A stretch of 6,430 bases of DNA from Methanobacterium sp. (GCA_003162115.1 PMMV01000074.1:1-6430); one strand, 5' to 3'. Positions 1 to 5,839 are shown, counted from the stretch's first letter. Numbers and translations are program-made. Notes: generated from the sequence alone by a model not told the origin.

Positions 1-123
1 CAAAGCTTTTATAATATCTCCTCTTGAAACTGGAGGACGATAATCAGCTTCAAGAATTTTATTAGCTTCTTTAGGTAACAATGATGGACCAATGAATACT
101 ATGATCTTCTTATTTTTGCTCAA
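1..123 (-). CDS. TfuA-like protein, N-terminal part only (gene runs off the left edge)
   Basis: Only the first 41 codons lie in the window; the frame is open to base 1. The peptide begins [15 protein letters not shown] and continues with [21 protein letters not shown] beta-strand, then GPSL, then a 'DYRPPxxRGD' stretch is the typical start of TfuA-domain proteins. In methanogens, TfuA proteins work with a YcaO enzyme to convert a glycine of methyl-coenzyme M reductase (McrA) to thioglycine; that is family knowledge, and no YcaO gene is visible here. I chose the TTG at 121-123 because the frame is closed upstream by a stop at 154-156 and has no in-frame ATG or GTG. The ATG at 138-140 is in another frame and stops after six codons. 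A GGAG at 135-138 is a weakly placed ribosome site, 11 bases away. The family call is good for so short a piece, but the catalytic part is not visible. Confidence 0.72.
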   Translation of the reverse strand, partial: MSKNKKIIVFIGPSLLPKEANKILEADYRPPVSRGDIIKAL

Positions 124-352
124 AGTAGTTCTGACTCCATATTTGGTTTTAATTTATGTTTAATTATTAAAAATAATTAATTAAATTATATTAGTGTATG
201 TATCTTAATTAATATTTTTTAATTGTTTACATATTTTGATTCTGTCCAAGTTAAAGAGTTTTTAAATACAATGAAAATATAAAAAGATGAAAATATCAAG
301 TTACTTACAAGAAATATATGAAAATTAGCTTTCAAATGTGCTATGGATTCAT
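124..352. other. AT-rich gap between the HD-domain gene and the TfuA-like gene
   Basis: This 229-base gap has no convincing gene. It must hold the end of the HD-gene transcript and the promoter of the TfuA-like gene, both on the minus strand. There are runs rich in TTAATTAA and several TATA-like stretches, for example around 180-192 and 260-270, too many to choose one box A. The 10-mer ATGAAAATAT occurs at 271-280 and 287-296, and a near copy starts at 318. An open frame on the plus strand that starts at 318 is antisense to the HD gene for most of its length and is not supported. Confidence 0.5.
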
Positions 353-856
353 TCAGAGTATTAGTTCATTATGGAGCTTTTTAAGCCTGAAAATTGCAGG
401 ATGGTTCTCTCCAAACATTTTTTTCCATTTCTCTATGACAAATTCCAAGTCTACTTCAACAGTTCCATTAACTAGGTTGTCTGCATGGGCAACGATCTTC
501 TCCTCCAAAGTATAAGGCATATAATCTCCTGGAGGGAGTCCCAGAATTTCAGCTTCTTTTGGAGGTATACCTGCACCAATATGTTTGATGATGATGTTTA
601 CAATCTCCTCTGGAAAATTTAGGTTTCTTAGTATTTCTGCACCTACAAAAGCGTGTTTTATTGTATGGGTTCTTGTTCTGCCGATATCATGAAGCATAGC
701 CCCTGTTTCAATCTGAAACCTATCTAGACTGGATCCATTTTTATCGTTGAAATTTGAAGCCATATCTAGAGCTTTAATCGATACTGCTCTAGAATGTTCG
801 ATTATATGAGGTGGACAGTTGAAATCTTTTAATGTTTTAATCGGATTTAAACTCAA
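353..856 (-). CDS. HD-domain phosphohydrolase family protein (HDIG type, 167 aa)
   Basis: This is a small cytosolic HD-superfamily protein, a single domain with no membrane segment. The metal-binding set is complete: H21 (in IIEHSRAVS), H56-D57 (MLHDIGR), H92 (IIKHIGAG) and D126 (AHADNL). H68 lies in the helix after the HD pair. The length and the LGLPPGDYMP stretch match the archaeal group called TIGR00295 or HDIG-domain proteins. HD proteins usually hydrolyse phosphomonoesters, nucleotides or cyclic phosphodiesters; the substrate here is not known. Translation starts at TTG (854-856): an in-frame TGA at 866-868 closes the frame upstream, the next ATG is residue 32 and would remove H21, and GAGGGG at 862-867 is well placed. 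It lies 75 bases behind tfe, so it may be read from the tfe transcript or from its own promoter. The fold and active site are sure; the role is not. Confidence 0.9.
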   Translation of the reverse strand: MSLNPIKTLKDFNCPPHIIEHSRAVSIKALDMASNFNDKNGSSLDRFQIETGAMLHDIGRTRTHTIKHAFVGAEILRNLNFPEEIVNIIIKHIGAGIPPKEAEILGLPPGDYMPYTLEEKIVAHADNLVNGTVEVDLEFVIEKWKKMFGENHPAIFRLKKLHNELIL

Positions 857-861
857 AGGTT

Positions 862-867
862 CCCCTC
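862..867 (-). promoter_or_regulatory. Ribosome binding site that supports the TTG start of the HD gene
   Basis: On the minus strand GAGGGG lies five bases before the TTG at 854-856. It overlaps the in-frame TGA at 866-868, so no start further upstream is possible in this frame. Confidence 0.7.
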
Positions 868-910
868 ACAATATAATTAGTTTTTTAATTAATTAAAATA
901 AAGAAATTAG

Positions 911-918
911 AAAAAAAA
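911..918 (-). terminator. Oligo-T tract behind tfe, likely archaeal terminator
   Basis: The minus strand has eight T in a row about 13 bases behind the tfe stop, in a T-rich stretch (TTTATTTTTTTTC). Archaeal RNA polymerase stops at such tracts without a hairpin. Read-through into the HD gene, 75 bases away, is still possible. Confidence 0.5.
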
Positions 919-931
919 TAAATGATGAGTT

Positions 932-1420
932 TTAGGTTATTTTTTCCATCATCTGTTTGAGTTCCACTATTATGGTGGAGTTGTCCTGATATTCAAGTGA
1001 ACCGCCACATTTTGGACATTCGAAGTTGTTTTCTGATGCTTCTTCAAATTTGTATCTGTGTCCATTTACACGGCATAAAAAGAACATGTTTTCTTCTTCG
1101 TACTCCAAAGATTCTTCAATTTCTCTAGAAAACTTTTCATATTTCTTACTTATTATATCTGATACCTTTTCCTGCTCAAAATTCCAGCTGTAAGTGTACC
1201 ACTGTGTTTCAGGATCCTTGCTCCTTTTGTAAGTTGCTATTCCTGCATCATATAATTTGTATAACACCCTTCTTACAATGTTCAGCCTAATTTCAGTTTC
1301 TTCTGCAATTTCTTCATCGGTTGTTTTACCTTTCAGCATACATTCAATGATTGAAACACTGCTTTTTTCATCATTAGTAATGTCCATAAGAATTTCCTGA
1401 ACTGTTGGATCGCTAAGCAT
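932..1420 (-). CDS. tfe: Transcription factor E (TFE), archaeal TFIIE-alpha homologue
   Basis: TFE is a general initiation factor. It binds RNA polymerase at the clamp and stalk and helps open the promoter, mostly at weak TATA boxes. At 162 aa the protein has the usual archaeal length and order. Residues 1-80 form a winged helix with the recognition region [20 protein letters not shown] and the wing [14 protein letters not shown]. Residues 82-110 form a charged, probably coiled-coil linker. Residues 113-142 form a zinc ribbon with FFLC116 and the pair C135-P-K-C138-GG. The first knuckle is unusual: it reads C-R-V-N-G-H, so the usual second Cys is Asn119, and His121 is the only nearby substitute. 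The ATG at 1418-1420 has a strong AAGGAGG seven bases upstream. Single gene with its own long leader region; the HD gene follows. Confidence 0.95.
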   Translation of the reverse strand: MLSDPTVQEILMDITNDEKSSVSIIECMLKGKTTDEEIAEETEIRLNIVRRVLYKLYDAGIATYKRSKDPETQWYTYSWNFEQEKVSDIISKKYEKFSREIEESLEYEEENMFFLCRVNGHRYKFEEASENNFECPKCGGSLEYQDNSTIIVELKQMMEKIT

Positions 1421-1427
1421 TTCAGCC

Positions 1428-1434
1428 CCTCCTT
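1428..1434 (-). promoter_or_regulatory. Strong Shine-Dalgarno site of tfe
   Basis: AAGGAGG on the minus strand, seven bases before the tfe ATG. It is a full match to the archaeal anti-Shine-Dalgarno end of 16S rRNA and fixes the start. Confidence 0.85.
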
Positions 1435-1518
1435 TACTATGTGAATGTTTAACTCCGGATCATGGAAAATACTCAAATTAAAGCAGATTCATTCTTCTAT
1501 GCAATATTAGAAGATTTA

Positions 1519-1534
1519 ATGATTTATGAATCAT
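1519..1534. repeat. Perfect dyad ATGATT-TATG-AATCAT upstream of tfe
   Basis: Two six-base arms with a four-base centre, about 100 bases before the tfe start and inside its presumed promoter region. It could be an operator or a chance palindrome in AT-rich DNA. Confidence 0.35.
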
Positions 1535-1560
1535 AGAGTACTCTTACAGGGAGAACTACA

Positions 1561-1577
1561 CTAATTAATTTAATTAG
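1561..1577. repeat. Perfect dyad CTAATTA-ATT-TAATTAG upstream of tfe
   Basis: Two seven-base arms around a three-base centre. It is made only of A/T apart from the outer C and G, so chance is a real possibility. Together with the dyad at 1519-1534 it may mark a regulatory region of tfe. Confidence 0.3.
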
Positions 1578-1762
1578 AGATAATTACAAAACACTGCCCC
1601 ATTATCCAAAGTTATGATTTTCAGACTCAATTACAAAATACTAAATTTAAACGAAAGCATATATGAAAACTTTAGCTTCGCGTACAATTTAGTTTGTAAC
1701 TTTGGTAGTGATCTGTATGCATCAAATAGTATTTATAATTTGTTGACGCCTAGATATGTCGT

Positions 1763-1796
1763 AAAAAAGCAGCTCAATAAGGGTCAAGAGAGCTTT
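1763..1796 (-). terminator. Hairpin plus oligo-T behind the CofE-like gene
   Basis: Read on the minus strand, AAAGC (1792-1796) can pair with GCTTT (1766-1770), and CTC (1788-1790) with GAG (1773-1775). A small uneven internal loop separates the two helices. The arm ends in six T (1763-1768). The hairpin spans the stop codon at 1784-1786. Archaeal termination depends mainly on the T tract, so the stem may be incidental. Confidence 0.4.
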
Positions 1797-2683
1797 CTAA
1801 CTATAATTGCAGGGGTATGTACTACAGAATCAAGCATTTCAACTGTTACACCTTTAATATCCCCTTTAAAAACATTTTTCATATCGTATACAGTTTCTAT
1901 ATCTTTTTCATTATTTTTATGGTAATCTTCTGCCATTTTAGCTATTTTAAGTGCATTTTCAAGTTTTTGAGGTCTAGAAACGCCTAGTGGTGTTGGTCCC
2001 AATAATTTAGCAAACCTCCCAAGTAAATAACCAAAAATTCCAAGATCTGATCTTATACCATTCAATGCAATTGGGAGAGAAGTGAATTTTTTTCCCATTA
2101 TCTCATAACTTGCATCTGTGTCAATTATCATTACCGTCACATCTAATTTGAGATCTCTAAGTATCTTATGAGAAATATCACGAGAAACACCCTCTGGATC
2201 TTCTGGTAACAAGGAAACCATTGTTCCAGGGACGTTACTCAAATCTACTCCTGCCTCAGATGCAGGTTTCAGTGCATGCTTCAATCCATAATACTCAAAA
2301 ATCATCCTTTTATGTGCTCGGGCTTCTGGTGGGAGTTTTCTAAGGTTATGGATAGTTCTAGTTTTTATTCGAAAAATTGGGCCCAGTAAGTATCCCCATA
2401 AGTATTTAGACCATACATCAGCCAATAAAAATGATAGTAAGGATGTTTGAAATTCAGATTCATCAACCAGTCTGCCTTGTGAAACCGAGATTGGTGTTTC
2501 TGAAATAACAAGAAAATCCCCCTCTTCGAGAAGATCTTCTGCATTTTCGATTATAATATCATAAGGCTCGTTTGGTTTAATATAAGCTGTTTTAATAGGT
2601 ATGATTATGTATTCATTCTGATCTTGGAGTCGATACAATTCAGAATCGTGTTTATTTCCAGAATTATCTTTCAATATTCTCAT
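1784..2683 (-). CDS. CofE-like protein: divergent paralogue of coenzyme F420-0:L-glutamate ligase
   Basis: CofE uses GTP and a divalent metal to add glutamate to coenzyme F420-0. This 299-aa protein shares the CofE-type core: GDFLVISETPISVSQGRL (residues 55-72), AGVDLSNVPGTMVSLLPEDPEG (144-165) and VMIIDTDASYEI (184-195). In CofE these correspond to the start of the nucleotide fold, the 'AGIDxSN' metal and substrate loop, and the 'TDT' metal site. D147 and the D188/D190 pair are kept, but the usual T-D-T-N-G-R after the strand is changed to IDTDASYE. The stretch 79-140 is unlike CofE, with a hydrophobic segment (LLADVWSKYLWGYLLGPIF) and a basic helix. It ends VVHTPAIIVRKLS, close to the CofE 'PAVVVRGL' end. 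I therefore call it a paralogue and not the true F420 ligase; its substrate is unknown. ATG at 2681-2683 with only a weak AAAGGT site upstream. It lies 101 bases behind the comA operon. Confidence 0.8.
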   Translation of the reverse strand: MRILKDNSGNKHDSELYRLQDQNEYIIIPIKTAYIKPNEPYDIIIENAEDLLEEGDFLVISETPISVSQGRLVDESEFQTSLLSFLLADVWSKYLWGYLLGPIFRIKTRTIHNLRKLPPEARAHKRMIFEYYGLKHALKPASEAGVDLSNVPGTMVSLLPEDPEGVSRDISHKILRDLKLDVTVMIIDTDASYEIMGKKFTSLPIALNGIRSDLGIFGYLLGRFAKLLGPTPLGVSRPQKLENALKIAKMAEDYHKNNEKDIETVYDMKNVFKGDIKGVTVEMLDSVVHTPAIIVRKLS

Positions 2684-2745
2684 GTAGTGTACCTTTAATT
2701 TGAACTAAATTTGATTTCATAATTAGATATCTTATAATTTCATGA

Positions 2746-2755
2746 TTTTATAAAA
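2746..2755 (-). promoter_or_regulatory. Possible box A (TATA) of the CofE-like gene
   Basis: TTTTATAAAA, close to the methanogen box A TTTATATA, lies about 65 bases before the ATG. It would give a leader of about 40 bases. A second TATA-like stretch, ATTATAAGATA, lies nearer the gene (about 2726-2738) and is an alternative. Confidence 0.4.
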
Positions 2756-2759
2756 AAAA
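2752..2759 (-). terminator. Oligo-T terminator of the comA operon
   Basis: Eight T on the minus strand, 25 bases behind the stop of the Fe-S gene. This is the natural end of the comA operon transcript. It overlaps the possible box A of the next gene. Confidence 0.55.
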
Positions 2760-2784
2760 GTTTGAAATTAAATATCAAAATTAT

Positions 2785-3471
2785 TTATCCTTTTATAGGT
2801 GGAGCCCATACTTTAAGGTCTATTCCTTCAATAATAGCTCTTTTTCCTACAAGCTGTACAACTACTCCCGAATGTACCTTCTGCATCATACAGTGTCCTG
2901 GAAGGAATCTAATAGTTTCACCCACATCTGGTAGTTTACCGTCTACAATACCCTCAAATCCTCCAACCATACACAAACCTATTTCCATAAAATCAAATTC
3001 TACCTTTGCATCTATTCTATGGCAAGGTCCTACCATATGTACAGTTATTAATCCGTTGTCCTCGTCTAGTATCTTAGCAAAATGTATAATTGGACATCCA
3101 AGGGGTCTGTATTTTATTACATCCCCTTTTTTGAGTTCTTTTTTTGTAAAAGGGTAAAGAACCTCCCTGCAGGTGCTTTCTCCTGGTAATGGGTTTAAAA
3201 CAAAATCTGCCTCGTATCCATCTAAAAGCCCTATCGGCTTTTTTTCTACAGGAATTATATTTTCTTCTCTAAGTATTTCTTCGAGTTCACCCCTGTTTTC
3301 ATTAAATATTTCCTGGTATAAAAATCTGCATTTCTCAAGTTCGGTTCCCTTTTTCAGGAGTGAGTGTCCAAACTCATCACAGCGTGCGTATCCACATATT
3401 CCACAGTTAAAACCAGGCAGTATTTTTAAAACCCTTGATTTATGATCTGAATTAACTGAACTGTTCGTCAT
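2785..3471 (-). CDS. Fe-S protein with CX2CX4CX16C domain, last gene of the comA operon
   Basis: Residues 18-51 form a 4Fe-4S domain of the type found in corrinoid Fe-S proteins and electron-transfer proteins (PF04060-like): C23-x2-C26-x4-C31-x16-C48, with '[14 protein letters not shown]'. The four-Cys spacing is exact, so a [4Fe-4S] cluster is very likely. The rest (about 80-228) is predicted beta-rich with many glycines. It holds five more Cys and several His in short motifs: GESTC101, LGC126PIIH130, GPC150HR, GLC167MVGG and PGHC194MMQKVH200. These could bind a second cofactor, but I recognise no known fold. There is no signal peptide or membrane segment. The start ATG (3469-3471) has AGGGGAT a few bases upstream (3475-3481). 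It follows the GTPase gene after 24 bases and ends the operon. Probably an electron donor or cluster carrier working with the GTPase and ABC ATPase; the target is unknown. Confidence 0.88.
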   Translation of the reverse strand: MTNSSVNSDHKSRVLKILPGFNCGICGYARCDEFGHSLLKKGTELEKCRFLYQEIFNENRGELEEILREENIIPVEKKPIGLLDGYEADFVLNPLPGESTCREVLYPFTKKELKKGDVIKYRPLGCPIIHFAKILDEDNGLITVHMVGPCHRIDAKVEFDFMEIGLCMVGGFEGIVDGKLPDVGETIRFLPGHCMMQKVHSGVVVQLVGKRAIIEGIDLKVWAPPIKG

Positions 3472-3495
3472 AATATCCCCTGTGTTAAATGATCT

Positions 3496-4197
3496 TTATT
3501 CCCCTTCATAGGTCTGGAATCCGTCTATTCTTCGGAGTATTCCCCTATGGTGTTTTTTGTTTACTTTGGTCTCGCCAACACAGAGGGTACAGACTGCAAG
3601 GGGTGCTGAATGTCTTAATTTTTCCTCATCAAGGGATACTTCAGGGGATTTAACAATCTCTTCTGCTAGTTCAATACATCCCTGTCCAGAAAGACCATTG
3701 GCCTCTATTACCTTGCAGTTGGGGTTAACTTCCAAGATCCTCTCTCTAAATATTTCCCTCTCTGCCTGTGATATCATGTCTCCCTTGGTTATTACTGCAA
3801 TATCTGCTGTACTCAAGAATGGACCCACCTTAAGAGGAGTATTAGGCCCACTTGTAGCATCTATGACACAAACACCGAGGCTATTTACGGTGTATGGGGC
3901 ACAACGGTGACATAAACCAGCAGTTTCTACTACAAGATATTCTGAACCGTTTTCATCTGCCCAATCTATCATATCTTCTATATTGTATATTGCAAAATGG
4001 TCGGGACACATATCCATTGACAGACCTACCTTGGTGGGTATACCTATTTTTTCGAATTTTTTACCGTCGTCAGTGTAAAGACAATCAATTTTAATTACCG
4101 ATGAATTTAAACCCCTCTGTTTAAGGCTTCGAAGTGCATGAATGAGTACTGCTGTCTTTCCGGAACCGGGGGTTCCTGCTACAATTATCATTTTCAT
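3496..4197 (-). CDS. Cys-rich P-loop GTPase of the HypB/UreG/CobW (G3E) type
   Basis: This 233-aa protein has all marks of the SIMIBI GTPases that insert metals or cofactors. It has a P-loop G8-TPGSGK-T15 near the N-terminus, a G2-like acid region at D38-CLYTDD, a Walker B/G3 motif VVETAG (89-94), a G4 motif TKGD (137-140) and a HypB-like SGQG (170-173). It differs from HypB, UreG and CobW in its cysteines: MC64PDH67, LC96HRC99 just after the G3 motif, C110, and a late C203TLC206. Two CxxC pairs, one beside the nucleotide site, suggest that a metal ion or Fe-S cluster is bound or passed on under control of GTP hydrolysis; that is inference. The start overlaps the ABC stop as ATGA, with GGGGAT upstream; Met3 is an alternative start that changes little. 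It lies between the ABC ATPase and the Fe-S gene. It could also hydrolyse ATP, since TKGD is not a perfect NKxD. Confidence 0.88.
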   Translation of the reverse strand: MKMIIVAGTPGSGKTAVLIHALRSLKQRGLNSSVIKIDCLYTDDGKKFEKIGIPTKVGLSMDMCPDHFAIYNIEDMIDWADENGSEYLVVETAGLCHRCAPYTVNSLGVCVIDATSGPNTPLKVGPFLSTADIAVITKGDMISQAEREIFRERILEVNPNCKVIEANGLSGQGCIELAEEIVKSPEVSLDEEKLRHSAPLAVCTLCVGETKVNKKHHRGILRRIDGFQTYEGE

Positions 4198-4970
4198 ATT
4201 CCCATATCCCCGATTTCAATGTCTTCAATAATATCTCCATTCCTTACCTTATCTCTCAAACTCAACATGAATTCATCGATCTTATTTAATTTTTTAGAAA
4301 GGGACTTTTCTGTTTCGCTGGTTCCTACTACCTTATCCATACCACCTGACTTCATAACTATTCTTCTATCTGTCATGAGTGCAAGCACAGGATCATGGGT
4401 TACAACCATGACTATCTTTCCATGACCTGAAAGAACTTTGAGTGCGTCATGTTTCCTTATCCCTGCATTTTCTATCTCATCAATGAGTACGATAGGAGAA
4501 TCGCTGATAATCGCTACATCCGCTACCATCAACGCTCTTGATTGACCACCACTTAATATGGTGAGTTCATGGTCATTTTTTATAGGTTCACCTGTTAGTG
4601 TGTTTGCAAGGTTGACAACAGCATTAACACATTTGCTACTTGCACCACGACATTTAGCATGTAAGCTTAAAAAATCCCCCACACTCATGTCTGCAAGGAA
4701 GTTCATGTTCTGCGATAATTGAGCTACCATCTTCTTTCTAGGGTTGGTTCTATCTTCATAAGTTGGTTCTTCATCATTGACCAGGATCTTTCTCTTTGAG
4801 AATGTGTCTCTCTGTGCTAGTTGTTCTATATCCCCTATTAAAGAACTTTTACCGCTTCCAGTGGGACCCACAACTCCAAATATTTCTCCTCTATTTATAA
4901 CAACTTTTTCTACAGGTTCCTTTTCACCCTGCTTATTGTAACCGCCGATAATTGTTATTTTATCAATCAT
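4194..4970 (-). CDS. Soluble ABC-type ATPase, second gene of the comA operon
   Basis: This 258-aa protein has one full ABC nucleotide-binding domain. Walker A is G35-PTGSGK-S42, the Q-loop is near Q84/Q87, the signature is LSGGQ (139-143), Walker B is PIVLIDE (159-165) with the catalytic E165, and the switch His is H192 in VVTHD. After Walker B it reads DEIENAG in place of the 'DEPTxGLD' of transporters. No membrane segment exists in the protein and no permease gene lies nearby. It therefore resembles non-transport ABC proteins, such as component A2 of methyl-coenzyme M reductase activation, more than an importer or exporter; A2 has two such domains and is about twice as long. Residues 215-258 are a charged tail ([20 protein letters not shown]). 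It starts one base inside the comA stop (TAATG), with AAGGTGA seven bases before the ATG, so it is translationally coupled to ComA. ATP hydrolysis is near certain; the partner is not known. Confidence 0.9.
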   Translation of the reverse strand: MIDKITIIGGYNKQGEKEPVEKVVINRGEIFGVVGPTGSGKSSLIGDIEQLAQRDTFSKRKILVNDEEPTYEDRTNPRKKMVAQLSQNMNFLADMSVGDFLSLHAKCRGASSKCVNAVVNLANTLTGEPIKNDHELTILSGGQSRALMVADVAIISDSPIVLIDEIENAGIRKHDALKVLSGHGKIVMVVTHDPVLALMTDRRIVMKSGGMDKVVGTSETEKSLSKKLNKIDEFMLSLRDKVRNGDIIEDIEIGDMGI

Positions 4971-5743
4971 TACAGATTCACCTTGCCTAATGTATCTCCC
5001 CTCAAACCCCTTCTCATAGTTTCAAGTGCCGTAATCTCATCTGGAGATATGTTACCCAAATTCACATTGGATCCAAATTTAAGTATAAGGTATGTTTGTT
5101 GGTTTTTTTGAGGAGCCTCCCAGATCAACTTCGCTACATCAAGATTGTCCTCTAAAACCTGAACAATTTCTTCTTTAACATCCCCATTCCCATTGTAAAT
5201 CCCCAAATCTTTTCCGCCTTCCCTTCCTTCTATAATAACTTTATCTGCACCAGCATCTAGGTCAAATTTCACGAGGTTAACCCTGTCAAGGGCTGTAAAA
5301 TGATGATCCTTTTTTGGATCCTTTTTACCCACCTCTGTTAAAGCCATAAACCCTGCTTCCTTTACTTCTCCAATTATTCTCTCCCTTTCTACTGGTGTAA
5401 TGTCAACTGTGCCGTCTGAAATTTCAATGGCTTTAAATCCAAGTTCATCGGCTTCTGTTAAAAACTCATCAAATTTATCATTGATATAAGCGAGTTCAAA
5501 TAATGTTCCACCAGGATAGGGTATAATATCATTGGATAAATACGTATCAACCTTATATTTAATTAATTCTCTTTCATGAATGGCGGAAGTTCCCCATCCA
5601 AGTTTTGCAAGATCTATGTATGGTCCCGAAATCTCGAGAAAATCTTCAACCATGTTAGGACCCATTCCTTTGTCCAACATCATTGTAATACCATCTTCAA
5701 GACCTCTTTTACGATCTTTTGTGAGAAAATCAAATGCATTCAT
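4970..5743 (-). CDS. comA: Phosphosulfolactate synthase ComA
   Basis: ComA adds sulfite to phosphoenolpyruvate and gives (R)-2-phospho-3-sulfolactate, the first step of coenzyme M synthesis in PEP-using methanogens. The 257-aa length fits the family (about 250 aa, a cytosolic TIM barrel that needs Mg2+). Family marks in order: the [19 protein letters not shown] start (residues 11-29), [12 protein letters not shown] (44-55) around the first barrel strands, YPGGTLFE (76-83), AIEISDG (105-111), ALTEVGKK (134-141), [14 protein letters not shown] (165-178) and [10 protein letters not shown] near 210. I see no missing key residue. The ATG at 5741-5743 is preceded by AAGGTGAT, an excellent archaeal ribosome site. 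It is the first gene of the four-gene operon, and its stop overlaps the next start by one base. Its promoter lies in the divergent region to the right. The comB, comC and comDE genes are not in this window. Confidence 0.97.
   Translation of the reverse strand: MNAFDFLTKDRKRGLEDGITMMLDKGMGPNMVEDFLEISGPYIDLAKLGWGTSAIHERELIKYKVDTYLSNDIIPYPGGTLFELAYINDKFDEFLTEADELGFKAIEISDGTVDITPVERERIIGEVKEAGFMALTEVGKKDPKKDHHFTALDRVNLVKFDLDAGADKVIIEGREGGKDLGIYNGNGDVKEEIVQVLEDNLDVAKLIWEAPQKNQQTYLILKFGSNVNLGNISPDEITALETMRRGLRGDTLGKVNL
4978..4984 (-). promoter_or_regulatory. Internal ribosome site of the ABC gene, inside comA
   Basis: AAGGTGA within the last codons of comA, seven bases before the ABC ATG. The overlapping stop and start (TAATG) and this site indicate that the ABC protein is made at a rate tied to ComA. 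Confidence 0.75.
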
Positions 5744-5746
5744 TGC

Positions 5747-5754
5747 ATCACCTT
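5747..5754 (-). promoter_or_regulatory. Ribosome binding site of comA
   Basis: AAGGTGAT, a match to the archaeal anti-Shine-Dalgarno sequence, three bases before the ATG (5741-5743). It supports this start; the only other ATG close by is out of frame and stops at once. Confidence 0.8.
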
Positions 5755-5821
5755 ACTTTTTTATGTGCATTTTCATATGTTAGGTTTTCTTTAAATAGTA
5801 TTAGAAATTAGTTTTTAGAGT

Positions 5822-5839
5822 ACTAGTTTATAAATTAGT
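5822..5839. repeat. Near-perfect dyad around a TATA box between comA and the divergent gene
   Basis: ACTAG-TTTATAAA-TTAGT is symmetric at 16 of 18 positions, and its centre TTTATAAA is itself a palindrome that reads as box A on both strands. A repressor bound here would cover the promoter. The related half-site TTAGTTT or CTAGTTT also occurs at 5808-5814, 5823-5829 and 5835-5841. Confidence 0.45.

Larger units (their letters stand above)
1421..1783. other. 363-base gap: tfe leader and promoter region, end of the CofE-like transcript
   Basis: I see no convincing gene here. The right end (about 1763-1783) belongs to the end of the CofE-like transcript, the left end (1421-1435) to the tfe ribosome site. 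TATA-like stretches on the minus strand near 1474-1483 and 1517-1530 could be the tfe box A; none stands out. Two dyads, at 1519-1534 and 1561-1577, lie where a tfe regulator could bind. A 9-base inverted pair, CCAAAGTTA at 1606-1614 and TAACTTTGG at 1697-1705, encloses about 82 bases and could be chance. A plus-strand open frame starting at 1614 has no ribosome site and runs antisense into the CofE-like gene. Confidence 0.55.

Noticed and set aside
318..515. Open frame of 65 codons on the plus strand
   Set aside because: It is mostly antisense to the HD gene, whose active-site motifs are complete, and it matches no family.
1606..1705. 9-base inverted pair as ends of a small mobile element
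   Set aside because: The enclosed stretch is about 82 bases with no target duplication seen, and a 9-base match is expected fairly often by chance in a gap of this size and composition.
1614..1925. Open frame of 103 codons on the plus strand, partly in the gap behind the CofE-like gene
   Set aside because: No ribosome site precedes its ATG, its second half is antisense to the conserved end of the CofE-like gene, and the peptide looks like random AT-rich translation.
1784..2683. Naming the CofE-like gene cofE
   Set aside because: The TDTNGR metal loop and the middle part differ from true CofE, so the name would claim a reaction that the sequence does not support.
2762..3445. Two plus-strand open frames (2762-3157 and 3173-3445)
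   Set aside because: They mirror the Fe-S protein gene; their Ser/Pro/Ile-rich peptides are typical of antisense frames.
3557..4425. Plus-strand open frames across the GTPase and ABC genes (3557-3910, 3894-4094, 4138-4425)
   Set aside because: They are antisense to genes with full nucleotide-binding motifs and have no homology signs or ribosome sites.
4194..4970. Reading the ABC gene as part of a transporter
   Set aside because: There is no membrane domain, no binding protein and no permease in the operon, and its partners are a GTPase and an Fe-S protein.
2785..4970. Assigning the trio to the last step of coenzyme M synthesis
   Set aside because: Gene order alone suggests it; no motif shows a sulfur-transfer reaction on sulfoacetaldehyde, so I left it as a hypothesis.
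5576..5794. Two overlapping plus-strand frames at the start of comA
   Set aside because: They are antisense to the comA N-terminus and run into its promoter; no support as genes.
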